A DNA stretch of 64,000 bases from Channallabes apus (Eukaryota > Chordata > Actinopteri > Siluriformes > Clariidae), in the NCBI GenBank assembly GCA_030522415.1, contig CM060113.1, positions 17,879,651 to 17,943,650 of the forward strand, written 5' to 3'. The notes beneath the pieces were generated by a model. It ran no database searches. It was not told the origin of the DNA and saw nothing but the letters and a program-made list of their open reading frames with translations. How positions within the stretch are numbered: position 1 is the stretch's first letter; the number at the start of each line of letters is the position of its first letter. Shown piece after piece: positions 20,250 through 30,640 of the stretch. Both the position numbers and the translations under genes were made by a program.

Positions 20250-21370
20250 TGCGTTCCAAATTGTTACGCAAATTATATCTTTCTCTGATTTTCATAAGAA
20301 GTTTCTGCTTGAATTTCTTTGCGGGATGTCAGAATAGCCTCCCAGAGCTGCTGTTTTGAATCAAACTGCCTCCCACCCTCATAGGGTCTCAATGGGGTTG
20401 AGGGCAGGGGAGGATGGTGGCCACACCATGAGTTTCTCATCTTTTATTCCTATAGCAGCCAATGACACAGAGGTATTCTTTGCAGCATTAGATGGTGCAT
20501 TGTCGTGCATGAAGATGATTTTGCTACGGAAGCCACGGTTCTTTGTTATGTACCATGGAAGAACGTGGTCAGTCAATATACTTTGCAGAGGTTATTTTCA
20601 CACCTTCAGGGACCCTACAGGGGCCTACCAGCTCTCTCCCCATGATTCTGGCCCAAAACATGACCCCGGCACCTCCTTGTTGACATCACAGCTTTCTTGG
20701 GACATGGTGGCCATCCACCAACCATCCACTACTCCATCCATCTGGGCCATCCAGGCTTGCAGGAGACTCATCAGTAAACAAGACTGTTTAAAAACTTGTC
20801 TTCATGTATGCCTGGGCCCACTGCAACCATTTCTGCTTGTGAGCATTGACTAGGGGTGGCCGAATAGTAGGTTTATGTACAACTGCAAGCATCTAAGGAT
20901 TCTACACTTTGAGGTTCGCGGGACTCCAGAGGCACCAGCAGCTTCAAATACCTGTTTGCTGCTTTGTAATGGCATTTCAGCAGCTGCTCTCTTAATCCGA
21001 TGAATTTGTCTTTCAGAAACCTTCTTCATTCTGCCTTTATCTGCACGAATCTGTCTGTGCGCTGAATCAGCCACAAATGTCTTCACAGTACGATAATCAC
21101 GCTTAAGTTTTCATGAAATATCTAATGTTTTTATACCTTGTCCAAGGCATTGCAATATTTGACGCTTTTCGGCAACAGAGAGATCCTTTTTCTTTCCCAT
21201 ATTGCTTGAAACCTGTGGCCTGCTTAATGATGTGGAACAACCTTCTTCTGTACTTTTCCTTTAATTGGGCTTATCTGGCAAACTAATCATCACACGTGTC
21301 TGAGATTCATTTCAATGATCCAAAGAGCCCTGAGACACAACACCATCCATGAGTTTAATTCAAAAACTAA
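20250..21370 (-). mobile_element. Tc1/mariner transposon of DD37E spacing, decayed
   Basis: The left terminus ACTGCGTTCCAAATTGTTAC at about 20250 fits a terminal repeat of this group; a matching right end is not recognised. The transposase lies on the minus strand and is broken. Confidence 0.65.
20379..21200 (-). pseudogene. DD37E-type transposase, broken
   Basis: The N-terminal part is read near 21195-21086 (a lysine-rich start on GGAAAGAAAAAGGATC) and 21086-20850 (KKVSERQIHRIKRAAAEM, a helix-turn-helix region). The catalytic C-terminal part is at 20576-20379: MTDHVLPWYITKNRGF, FMHDNAPSNAAKNTS and WPPSSPALNPIETL. From the aspartate of MHDNAP to the glutamate of NPIE I count 37 intervening residues, unlike the 34 of the other Tc1 copies here. 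Frameshifts between the blocks make it a pseudogene. Confidence 0.75.
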
Positions 21371-21628
21371 ACATTTAATGAATACATAATTTATTTGTAA
21401 GTACACAGTGTTTTCCCATTGTTCCCAGTTGTGTACGGGTCAGTTGGTCCGCTGTGGCGACCCCTCAACCGATCATCTTTGCCACTCACATTCATTAGTG
21501 TGCATGTTAACAATGCTCAGGTCACTTTTTCATGTAAGGAATCTAGAAAATCTGAAAGTTTTACTATTTTAATTGAATTACAAAAGAAAACTGTCACAAT
21601 ATAATTTTTTTGAGACACACTGTATGTA

Positions 21629-21659
21629 CAGTATCTCACAAAAGTGAATACACCCTCAC
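21629..21659 (+). mobile_element. Tc1 terminal repeat, left part, split by LINE
   Basis: CAGTATCTCACAAAAGTGAA then TACACCCTCAC is the known end of a fish Tc1 family. The rest of the same element appears to resume at about 27384 on the other side of the LINE. Confidence 0.65.
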
Positions 21660-21669
21660 AAAAGAGTTT

Positions 21670-22133
21670 GTATTCACTTTTTGTATTCGTGCGTGCTACC
21701 ACGGCTAAAGGTAAGGCGTACACTCGCTGTTTACCTGGTGCTCGTGTTCTTGATGTTGCTGCACAGGTGCCTGTGGCCCTGAAGAAGAACATTCGAGCTG
21801 TGGTTCTTCATGCACGAACGACATGAACGACACCAGGCTGAGGCAGACGGAGATCCTAAAGAAGGACTTCAGGAGCCTGGTTGAGAAGGTCCGCAGCACA
21901 TCACCCACGACAAGGATCGTCGTCTCTGGACCGCTTCCCACATTTCAGCGAGGAATTGAGAGGTTCAGTAGATTATTTGCCTTTAATGAATGGTTACAAT
22001 CTTGGTGTCAACAACAGAGATTACCCTTTGTTGATAACTGGAATGTTTTCTGGGAGCGTCCTAGGCTCTACCACACCGATGGCCTGCACCCTAGCAGAGC
22101 TGGAGCAGCGGTCCTTTCTGACAACATCTCCAG
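21670..22133 (+). pseudogene. LINE ORF1, SGNH/GDSL esterase domain, partial
   Basis: Reads CLPGARVLDVAAQVPVALKK, then after a one-base frameshift near 21800 NDTRLRQTEILKKDFRSLVE, RIVVSGPLPTFQRG and YHTDGLHPSRAGAAVLSDNI. The D-G-L-H-P-S block is the conserved catalytic Asp-His motif of the esterase in CR1/L2-type ORF1 proteins. The last codons lie beyond the Harbinger insertion: 23411 onward continues as RTQRTI and a stop at about 23430. The N-terminus is missing. Confidence 0.8.
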
Positions 22134-22462
22134 GGGCCTCATGTATCAACGCTGCGTACGCACAAAAACTTTGCTTACGTCAGTTTTCACGCTCACGGTC
22201 GGATTTACTAACAGTGAAATTAACGTGAGAATGTGCGTTCTTCCACGCCAACTTCCTGTCTGGCGTACGTGTATTTCTTCTTGTGTGTGTTTGTTTTATT
22301 TCCTTTGGCGACTCCTAGAGGGAATTATGTTAAATTGCACACTACAAAGTATCGCACAAACACATGAAAAACATTGCTATTAATTTATAATTGATAAAAT
22401 GGGTTAATTGACAATATTTGTCTACCAATTATGTGATTTAGAACATATAAAAGCATTTTCAA

Positions 22463-22981
22463 ATGTATACAACCCTTAGTCATTGGCAATGGCAGTGTTG
22501 GCCTTACGAGAGGACATTGTCAAAGGCCGAATCCGAAGGGAACACATTTTTAGGGATCAGTGATTTTCTGGCTCACGATGATGACTGGCTTATTAGCCAT
22601 TTCAGATTTCCAAGAGCTATCCTCTTGGAGCTCTGTGCTGAGTTGGGCCCAAATTTGGAAAGAGAGACAGCGAGGAGCCACGCATTACCCGTTCCCTTAC
22701 AGGTGCGGACAACGCTTGGTTTCCTGGCAACTGGTTCTTTCCAAAGGGAACTGGCAGACCACTCGGGGTTAAGCCAGTCGTCTTTGAGCCGTGCAGTGTC
22801 AGCTGTATGGGATGGGATCATCCGCATGTCTAGCAGTTATATAGTAAAGCGCATTAAAGCGCAATTTGCAGCGATCGCCGGTTTTCCTAATGTAATCGGA
22901 GCCATCGACTGCACGCACATTGCTATAAAGGCGCCATCTGAAGACGAATTTGTATACGTGAATCGGAAACATTTCCATTGA
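22463..22981 (+). pseudogene. Harbinger nuclease (HARBI1-like), C-terminally truncated
   Basis: Open for 172 residues. Recognisable blocks are ISHFRFPRAILLELCAELGP, the helix-turn-helix region QRELADHSGLSQSSLSRAV, and the first part of the DDE_Tnp_4 core, NVIGAIDCTHIAIKAPSED then YVNRKHFH, which carries the first catalytic aspartate. A stop follows KHFH where the second copy reads KHFHSINVQ. The second Asp and the Glu of the catalytic triad are not in the element, so most of the core has been lost by internal deletion. Confidence 0.85.
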
Positions 22982-23044
22982 ATAAATGTGGTGAGTGATG
23001 TATTTAAAGATATTATTCCAGCTAAGTTTTTTTTTATTTTGTTA

Positions 23045-23311
23045 TTAATTCCGGAGGACAAACTTGCAAATAACAAATTTTTTTCTCCGGTCTACCTCTG
23101 ATAGGAGCACCTCCAATTCACATTCTGTGAAGTTTCTCTTTTGCCTGGCTTTTGCCATTGCTTTTTTGTTTGGTTTTGCCAAAGTGGAGTCATTACCATA
23201 TTTATACGGGGGAGGAGGCAGGGAGGGGTTTTGCGCTCGTGCTCTCAATTTCACGTTAATACGGATGTACAAAGAGAATATGCGTGGGATTCCGCGTACG
23301 CAGTGTTTCAT
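23045..23311 (-). pseudogene. Harbinger Myb/SANT-like protein, partial
   Basis: On the minus strand, KRNFTECELEVLLSEVDRRK is the start of a Myb/SANT-like domain of the type found in the second Harbinger protein, which helps the nuclease enter the nucleus and bind DNA. Only about 30 residues of the domain remain before the frame leaves it. It is convergent with the nuclease gene. Confidence 0.65.
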
Positions 23312-23539
23312 ACATCAGCCTTTTTTTAGTGTGTACGCACATTTACAGCTTTGTCCGTATGCAATGTTTTAGTATGAATTCAATGCAAGTCTTTGTACAT
23401 GAGGCCCCAGGACACAACGAACCATCTGACTGGTGGTAAGTCATACAGTACCTTAGATATTAGGCACATTACAACTCACGATACTGATAGACGCACACAC
23501 ATAGCTTGTCCTATAGAAATTGTGTCTGTTCCCCGAATA

Positions 23540-24470
23540 GTGAGAAAAAAGAATAAATTCGTTAAATTTGCCCGAAACAATCTCATAACCAGAAAACCAG
23601 AAAAAGGCCAAATAATTAATCAAAATCTACCTCTAAAGTTTGGATCCCTTGCGCCTAAAGCACTTATTGTTAATGAAATGATGTCATATTATTGCCTTGA
23701 CATACTCTGCCTCACCGAAACCTGGCTTAAACCATATTGGTCTGAATGAGTCTACTCCGTCAGGATATTTCTATAAGCACGAGCCCCGTCAAACTGGTCG
23801 CGGTGGTGGTGTCGTAACTATCCACAATGATGTACTCACTGTTACTCAGAAAATAAGGCCCAGGTTTAACTCATTTGAAGTGCTTATCATTAATGTTGCA
23901 CTCAATGAAATACATAATAAACCCTTGCTATATTTTACCCTGGCCACCCCCAGGGCCATATGTCGATTTTCTTAAAGAATTTGGACATCTGCTATCAGAC
24001 CTATTGGTTAACTCTGACAAAGTGTTGATAGTAGGAGACATTTACATCCATGTAAATGATGCTAACGACGCTTTATCACTCGCATTTATAGATTTACTAA
24101 ATTCCTTTGGGGTTAAACAAAATTTAATGGAGCAACTCACCGCTTTAATCATAAACTAGATTTAATTATATCTCATGGTATAGATGTCTCTAATATAGAG
24201 ATCTTACCATAAAGTGATGATATCACGGATCATCACCTCCTGATATATACTCTACCCGTAGAACAGATTAGCTGTGTCTCCCCACGTTATCGATTTGTTA
24301 GAAATATGAATCCGACTACTAAAGACAGATTCACAAGTAATCTGCCGGATCTGTCCCAATTTCTTATTAGACCCCTAAATGCAGACGATCTAGATGAGGT
24401 GACTAGCAGCATGGGCACTATTTTTACCAGTACATTAGACACTGTTGCTCCCATCAGATAAAAAAAAAGT
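23540..24470 (+). pseudogene. LINE ORF2 endonuclease domain, broken
   Basis: Exonuclease-endonuclease-phosphatase type domain in shifting frames: NLPLKFGSLAPKALIVNEMM, LDILCLTETWLKP, RGGGVVTIHNDVLTV, and DKVLIVGDIYIHVND followed by FIDLLNSFGVKQ. The usual GD-F-N-x-H motif reads GDIYIH, so the conserved Asn is changed. Stops near 23750, 23970 and 24155 break the frame. Confidence 0.75.
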
Positions 24471-24539
24471 CAGAGATAAAACACTTGCACCATAGTACAA
24501 CAGTCATATTCGCGACATACTGTAAAGAGAGAAACCCGT

Positions 24540-24890
24540 ATCCTCGAGCGAAAATGGAGGAAAACTAAATTAGAAGTTTTTAGAATTGCGTATAAAGACA
24601 GTACTGTATGTGCAGCTACAGTATAGACAGGCTCTAAACACTGCTAGGACCGAGCATCTTAGCCAACTGATAGCAAGAAACCAAAACAATCCCAGGTTCT
24701 TATTTAGTACAGTGGCTCGCCTAACAAAACCTAAGATGCCTGCAGAGAGTATCCCATCACAGTTTAGAAGTGAAGACTTTATGGAATTCTTTAATGAAAA
24801 AATCAATAGTATCAGGAAGAAAATAACGGAGGTTCAACCCCTAATAGTATCTCACGATCCAGTTCAGCCTATAGCTTCACATTTATGGCG
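24540..24890 (+). pseudogene. LINE ORF2 linker between endonuclease and RT
   Basis: RTEHLSQLIARNQNNPRFLF and EDFMEFFNEKINSIRKKI are the conserved linker blocks of L2-type ORF2. The reading is cut by the MITE at about 24886 and resumes after 25456 as FQCFTGIGQEELYKLITSAK. Confidence 0.75.
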
Positions 24891-25456
24891 CTTTTCCACT
24901 GCATAGTATGACACGACACGGTTCAGTTCTACTCACTTTTGGGGGGTTATCCACTGGGAACAGTACATAGTACCTGTTCCTTTTTTTAGTACCACCTCGG
25001 CCGAGGTTCCAAGCGCGCCGAACCGTTACCAAAACGTGACGTGTAAACACGCTAGTCACTGATTAGCCGGAGAAAATCGTCATTACTGCGTCACCGAACT
25101 TGCGACACGAGACACAACAGAACCGATATATTAATAGAACAGCCAGAGAAGGATCGCACGCACCTTTTTGTATTAACCGTCGGCCTCTTTTGAAACAAAC
25201 TCCTTCGTCTCGCTGTTAAAAACATCCACATGCCGAGAATGAAGAACACCATGCCGTCGATATGCTCCATTGTTGTTTGTGGCGCGCTTACGATGACGTC
25301 ACGGCAGTAGCGGCGCCGTGCGTGTGAGTAACCCGCCCACGCTAAAGTGTTACTACACTGCAGTGGAAGAGCAAACCGAGCCAAACTGCGCCGAACCGAA
25401 GTGAGTTGAACTGAACCGTGTCGTGCCGTTCTATGCAGTGGAAAAGAGGCATTAGA
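24886..25456. mobile_element. MITE with about 40-bp inverted repeats, inside the LINE
   Basis: The left end (TGGCGCTTTTCCACTGCATA, then GTATGACACGACACGGTTCA) is matched by the complement of the right end (gaactgaaccgtgtcgtgcc, then gttctatgcagtggaaaaga). It is GC-rich against its host and has no open frame. The superfamily is unclear; the flanks allow a short TTA-like duplication only. Confidence 0.75.
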
Positions 25457-25469
25457 TTTTCAGTGCTTT

Positions 25470-27015
25470 ACGGGTATAGGACAGGAAGAGTTATATAAAC
25501 TTATCACCTCAGCTAAATCAACAACGTGCCTGTTTGACCCAATCCCAACCAGATTTTTAAAAGAAGTGATGCTTACGGTTGGAGAGCCACTTCTAAACAT
25601 TATTAATCCTTCATTATATCTAGGTCACGTCCCTAAAACCTTTCAAGTTGGCAGTTATTAAGCCGCTTCTTAAAAAATCTAATTTGGACGCGAATGAAAT
25701 AAATTACAGACCGATTTCAAACCTTCCGTTTATATAAAAAATATTAGAAAAAGTAGTATCAGCTCAAACATGCACATTCTTGCAGGAAAAAACATCCTTG
25801 AAGAATTTCAGTCAGATTTCAGGCCCCATCATGGTACAGAAACTGCACTAGTAAACGACTTGTTTTTTGCTACAGACCAAGGCTGCATCTCAATACTAGT
25901 ATTACAGGTACTTGATCTTAGTGCTGCATTCGACCCTGTAGATCATAATATTCTCATGATCGCTTACAAAATCATATCGGTATTCAGGGACAGGCATTAA
26001 AATTATTTAGATCATGCCTGTCTGATCGATACCATTTTGTAGATCTGAATGGAGAACCGTCTGGTGAAATGACAGTGAAATATGGGGTCCCACAAGGGTC
26101 AGTTTTAGGACCTCTGCTGTTCTCAATATGGATGCTTCCCTTGCGTAACATCATTAGAAGACAAGGGATTAGTTTCCATTTTTACGCTGATGATACCCAA
26201 TTATATATCTCAACAAAACCAGACGAAATACCTAAGTTGTCTAGATTAACTGAGTGTGTCCAGGACATATAAGATTGGATGACCAATAACTTTCTTTTAC
26301 TATATTCAGATAAGACAGAGATATTACTTATTGGCCCAAAAAACAGCACACAACAGCTTTCACAATTCAGCCTGAGTTTAGAAGGATGTACTGTTACTTC
26401 TAGCTCAACAGTAAAACGCCTGGACGTAATATTAGACAGTAACTTGTCTTTGAAAATCACATTTCAAATATCACAAAAACAACCTTTTTCCATCTTAGAA
26501 ATATTGCCAAACTTAGGAGCATCTTATCTATCTGATGCAAAAAAGCTAGTTCATGCATTCATGACCTCCAGACTGGACTATTTTAATGCATTACTAGGTG
26601 GTTGTCCTGCATCCTCAATAAACAAGCTTCAGTTAGTCCAAAATGCAGCCGCCAGGGTTCTCACTAGATCAAGAAAATATGATCATATAACCCAAATATT
26701 ATCATCCCTGCACTGGCTACCTGTTCAGTTTAGAATTAATTACAAAATAGTATTACTTACATACAAGGCTTTAAATGGTTTAGCTCCCACATACCTAACC
26801 AGTCTTCTGATACGCTACAATCCACCACGCACCTTAAGATCACAAAGCTCCGGACTTCTGGTAGTTCCCAGAATTTCAAAATCTACAAAAGGGGGTAGGG
26901 CATTTTCATATTTAGCTCCAAAGCTTTGGAATAGCCTTCCAGACAATGTTCGGGGAGCACATGCTGCTCCTGTGCTTCCAGTGATCCAGACCTCATCTAC
27001 CCTTTGCACCTACTG
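25470..27015 (+). pseudogene. LINE ORF2 reverse transcriptase, broken
   Basis: Blocks in order: [22 protein letters not shown] (25705-25735), [33 protein letters not shown], the catalytic FHFYADDTQLYIS near 26180, then SRLDYFNALLGGC, KLQLVQNAAARVLTRSRKYD, LSSLHWLPVQFRI and GGRAFSYLAPKLWNSLPDNV. The YADD motif is intact, but stops and frameshifts at about 25735, 25990 and 26270 prevent expression. The 3' UTR follows to 27383. Confidence 0.85.
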
Positions 27016-27383
27016 ACTCATCCCTATGCTGAACTGGTCTTCATGTTAATTTATATAACTTATAATTCATAATTTCTGTTATATTGAACTTTCACCTGCA
27101 CAACACAATGATGTTATATCATTTCTATATGTCATCACCCAAATGAGGATGGGTTCCCTGATTGAGTCTGGTTCTTCTCAAGGTTTCTTCCAAATGCCAT
27201 TTCAGGGAGTTATTTCATTCATCATTCATTCATTCATCTCATTATTATCTAGACACATTTTTGTCACACATACGGTACCCACTTCCAAATATTTTCTTTT
27301 CTAAAAAAAATTCTTTCATTTTTGTGAAGCTGCTTTGGGACAATGACCATTGTTAAAAGCGCTATATAAATAAAATAGAATTG

Positions 27384-27765
27384 AAAAGAGAGTACATCCC
27401 TCACATTTCACATATAACATGACATGATATGCTTTAGAATAGACAATAACAGTACAGATTTACTGTCCTCTAACAATAACTCAACATGCAAGACTATATT
27501 GTTTAAATAACTGCCAACGCAAATGAGTGCACCCTAAAGTGAACATGTCAAAACTATGCCCAAAATGTCATTATTTTATGTGAGCACCATTGTTATCTAC
27601 GTAGCACAACCTTAATAGTCCTGGGCAGGGAATTTACCAGAGCTACACATGTTGTTTCTGGGATCCTCTTCCATTCCTTCAAAATGATATCATGGAGCTG
27701 CTGGATGTTACACACATGCCCCACAGGTGCTCAATAGGGTTCAGAAACGATTCACGAGTAAGAAT
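27384..27765 (-). mobile_element. Tc1 relic, right part, antisense
   Basis: After the terminal-repeat-like GAGTACATCCCTCACATTTC the segment 27560-27760 (gagcaccattgttatctac, catggagctgctggatgtta, caggtgctcaatagggttc) is the complement of a Tc1 transposase 3' region. With 21629-21659 it forms one old Tc1 element split by the LINE. Confidence 0.5.
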
Positions 27766-27769
27766 TTAA

Positions 27770-28030
27770 AATAAACACAAGCAATGTGTAAATGTTGTCT
27801 ACAGTTGTTAGTGCTTTAAACAATTTTTATTCTTTTTGTTTATCATACTTGTGTTTAGTCAGTGTAGCACATCCACACCTACAACATTTTTCATCAGCTG
27901 TACAGTAGTAAGATAAGGTTTACTGTTTATATATTACTGAAATATAAAAGCATTATATACTGTAAATAGAATAAATATATAATAAAATATGGAAACAAGA
28001 TGTGTTTTATGTTAATAACATAATATAACA
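27770..28030. other. AT-rich spacer, no gene found
   Basis: No coding sequence or element ends recognised. Confidence 0.4.
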
Positions 28031-28035
28031 TAATA

Positions 28036-28539
28036 TGAAGGAACAGCGCCTGCCACAATGGGAAGTGACATCAGGTCGCCATGGTGACGGTAGTTATCCT
28101 GGCATGATTCCCTTTTCCCTTGTGTCCCGTGTTTTTTACATGTCTATTCGAGTACATGGTGTTTGTTTTGATCTTTCGCCATGTGCCTGTGTCTCTGTGA
28201 CATCACTATCATCCCTCCCACTTCCTCTCTATTGTTCTATTAAGATGATTTCACTCACCTGCCCCACTTGTTTTCAGTGTAATTATTCGCTCTATTTATT
28301 CCCTCTCGTCTGTTGTTCTGTGTCAGATTGTCGTTTCATGTCGGCAGCTGCTTGCCTGCCTCCTTTCCAGTCTAGTCCTGCATATGTGATTTCTTATTTT
28401 GGCTCCTGGTCAGTTTTTTCCGGTTTGTTTTTTCACCCTCCCGCCCCCATCCAAAAAAATTGCATGAATCAAGGTATTTTTTTCAACTAATCAAATCTTG
28501 GAGGAAACCTGCATTTGTGTCTGTTCTGATTCCCTGACA
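28036..28539 (+). repeat. Gypsy-class LTR
   Basis: A 504-bp stretch beginning TG and ending CA (CTGATTCCCTGACA), directly followed by a leader and a gag-like start. Placement before the coding region marks it as the 5' LTR. No matching 3' LTR was found in the window. Confidence 0.55.
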
Positions 28540-29904
28540 GAATGATCTGACCAAGATGGATGCAGCAGGTCCAGATCCAATCAGATCGGCAGTGGCCCAA
28601 CAGGGGGTGCTTCTGGGCCAGCACGAGACCTAGTTGACCAGCACCATGAGGAAGGTTGAATTCCTCACCAATCAAGTGGTGGACCTCACTCCTCGAGCAT
28701 GAGGGAGCTTAGGGAGGTTCTCCCTACCATTCGACTTTCTGCCACCTTCAACTAACACCCCAGAAGAAACAACAGCGTCTGACCAGGGGCCTGTGTCTCT
28801 ATTGTGGTAAACCAGGTAATTTTACCACAGCCTGTCCAGCAAAAGCCAAGGCTCACCAGTGGATCCTGGTGAGCGCTATTTCTTTTTCACAATCCCCCTC
28901 CTCTTGCACCCTTCTATCTGTATTGGTCCAGTATGGGGAGACTTCAGAGTCATTTTCAGCCTTGGTTGATTCAGGGGCTGAGGGTAACTTCATGGACAGC
29001 TCAATAGCCACACGGTTGGGTATTCCAGCCATCCCTTTGCCTGAACCTATCCCTGCCTGATCACTAAATGGGACCTTGATTACAACTGTTTCTCATTAGA
29101 CACCCAAGATTAGCCTAGTGGTTTCGGGCAATCACTGTGAGTTAACCACATTGTACCCTCCGGACTATCCTAATGCTCCTATAGTTTGGGGAACCTCTGG
29201 TTGGTACAGCATGGCTCTCACGTGGATTGGTCTGGAAATTCTGTTTTATCCTGGAGCCAAAATTGTCCTGCCCCGTTTTCTGGTTCTGTTTGTCCTGTGT
29301 TGCAGGTTTAGGTTGCTGATCTGTTTGGGGTCCCGAAAGAGTACCATGACCTGCATCTGGTGTTCAGCAAGTCCTAGGCCATGTCCTTGCTTCCATACCG
29401 CCCTTACGATTGTGCTATTGAGCTCCTCCCAGGTACTTCTCCACACAAGGGTCATTAATATTCCCTTTCCTGCAAGTGAGGTCATGGACACATTAACAAA
29501 GGCCCTCAAAGCCGGCCTTATCCATCCAGCGGTCCATCCCTCCTCCTCTCGTGCGGGTGTCAGGTTCTTCTTTGTCACCTAGCTTGACCTACGCAATGCT
29601 TACCATTTTATCCGCATTTGGGAGGGAGATAAGTGGAAGACAGCTTTCAACACAACCACAAGACACTTTGAATATGGGTCCTTCCTTTAGTTCTGACCAA
29701 TGCCCCTGTTGTCTTCCAGGCCCTAGTCAATGATGTGCTGAAAGACATGGTAAACCAATTTGTGTTTGTGTACCTAGATGACATGCTGATATTTTCTCCC
29801 TCTTTGCAGGTATACACTCGGCATGTTCGCCAGGTGTTGCAATGCCTACTGGAGAACCAACTATTTGTGAAAGTGGAGAAGTGCATCTTCCACGTGTGGC
29901 AGGG
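28540..29904 (+). pseudogene. Ty3/Gypsy (sushi-like) gag-pol remnant
   Basis: Follows the LTR. Gag starts at the ATG near 28556 (MDAAGPDPIRSAVAQQGVLL). A zinc knuckle at about 28790-28840 reads CLYCGKPGNFTTACPAK; the usual His of CCHC is Asn. A protease with the active-site DSG is at 28955-29060 (FSALVDSGAEGNFMDSSIAT). Reverse transcriptase is at 29690-29900, with [18 protein letters not shown] and the catalytic [13 protein letters not shown]. Much of gag and of the protease-RT linker is missing, and the element stops dead at about 29904, where an unrelated antisense element starts. No tRNA-type primer site is obvious. Confidence 0.8.
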
Positions 29905-30640
29905 TGACGCAAGGTCACTCGCTACTCCGAGGGCAACTAAGTCCTGCCACAGCCTTTCATTATAGTTTTTAATTGCGCTACCAAATCTCTTAACTCACGT
30001 AATTCGTCCTCCATCTCTGCCAATGCACAGACACTTACCACCAATATGCAATTAAATTTGGACTGATGCCGATTCACCACAAAAAGGTACTGCCATTGTC
30101 TGTAAAACAAAGAAAATAAAAGAAAAGACCAAATCCACGTCTCCACACTACAACAGAAGCATCCTGCCGATTACGCCAGAATGTGGTGGGGCGGCGGCAA
30201 GGCGGGCTCACTTTGCTGAGGGCAAATAAGTGTTAGGGTTAGCACTAAAGATCCGATTACACCACCCTGGGACTCACCCCAGGGACAAAAAGACTTAAAC
30301 CACTCAATTTAGAGTTCAAGTACATAAGTTTGAGTACTTCACAGCAGGCAGGAGACGTGGATGAGATATTAAAAAAATTATTTTATTAATACAATTATTT
30401 AAAAATATTAAAACAAAATAAACCAAAAAGAAACCCCGGTTCAGACAAGAGAACACAAGATACAAAAGAAAGAAGAAATAAATGGAAAACCTGATTGAAA
30501 TGTATATATTGTTGGATAAAAAAAAGATAAAAAAAAAAAAAAAAGAAGAATACAGACAGAGCTGAGGTTCACAAGGGCCAGACAAAGTACTGTTGAGTGG
30601 TCTTTTAACCAGAACACACTATCTTTCTGGCATTTGAATG
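29905..30640 (-). mobile_element. Second Gypsy-class remnant, antisense (gag start, leader, LTR part)
   Basis: On the minus strand, 30020-29940 reads EMEDELRELRDLVAQLK, the typical coiled N-terminus of a fish Gypsy gag. Upstream of it, near 30180-30160, TGGCGTAATCGGCAGGAT looks like a tRNA primer-binding site that starts with TGG, as it must. Sequence to about 30640 would then be LTR. The join to the plus-strand element at 29904 is abrupt. Confidence 0.5.

Larger units (their letters stand above)
22134..23407 (+). mobile_element. PIF/Harbinger transposon with 3-bp duplication
   Basis: Ends GGGCCTCATGTATCAACGCT and TTGTACATGAGGCCC, flanked by CAG at 22131-22133 and 23408-23410. It encodes a nuclease on the plus strand and a Myb-like protein on the minus strand, the two-gene plan of Harbinger elements. 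A second, damaged copy lies at about 33060-33977. Confidence 0.9.
21660..27383 (+). mobile_element. L2/CR1-like LINE, 5'-truncated in ORF1, with nested insertions
   Basis: A long non-LTR retrotransposon that starts inside the ORF1 esterase domain, holds ORF2 with endonuclease and reverse transcriptase, and ends in the GAAGCTGCTTTGGGACAATG plus AGCGCTATATAAATAAAAT tail. Target duplications are imperfect: AAAAGTGAATACACCCTCAC at 21640-21659 and AAAAGAGAGTACATCCCTCA at 27384-27403, lying within a Tc1 end. It is interrupted by a Harbinger element (22134-23407) and a MITE (about 24886-25456). Without these it is about 3.9 kb. Confidence 0.85.
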
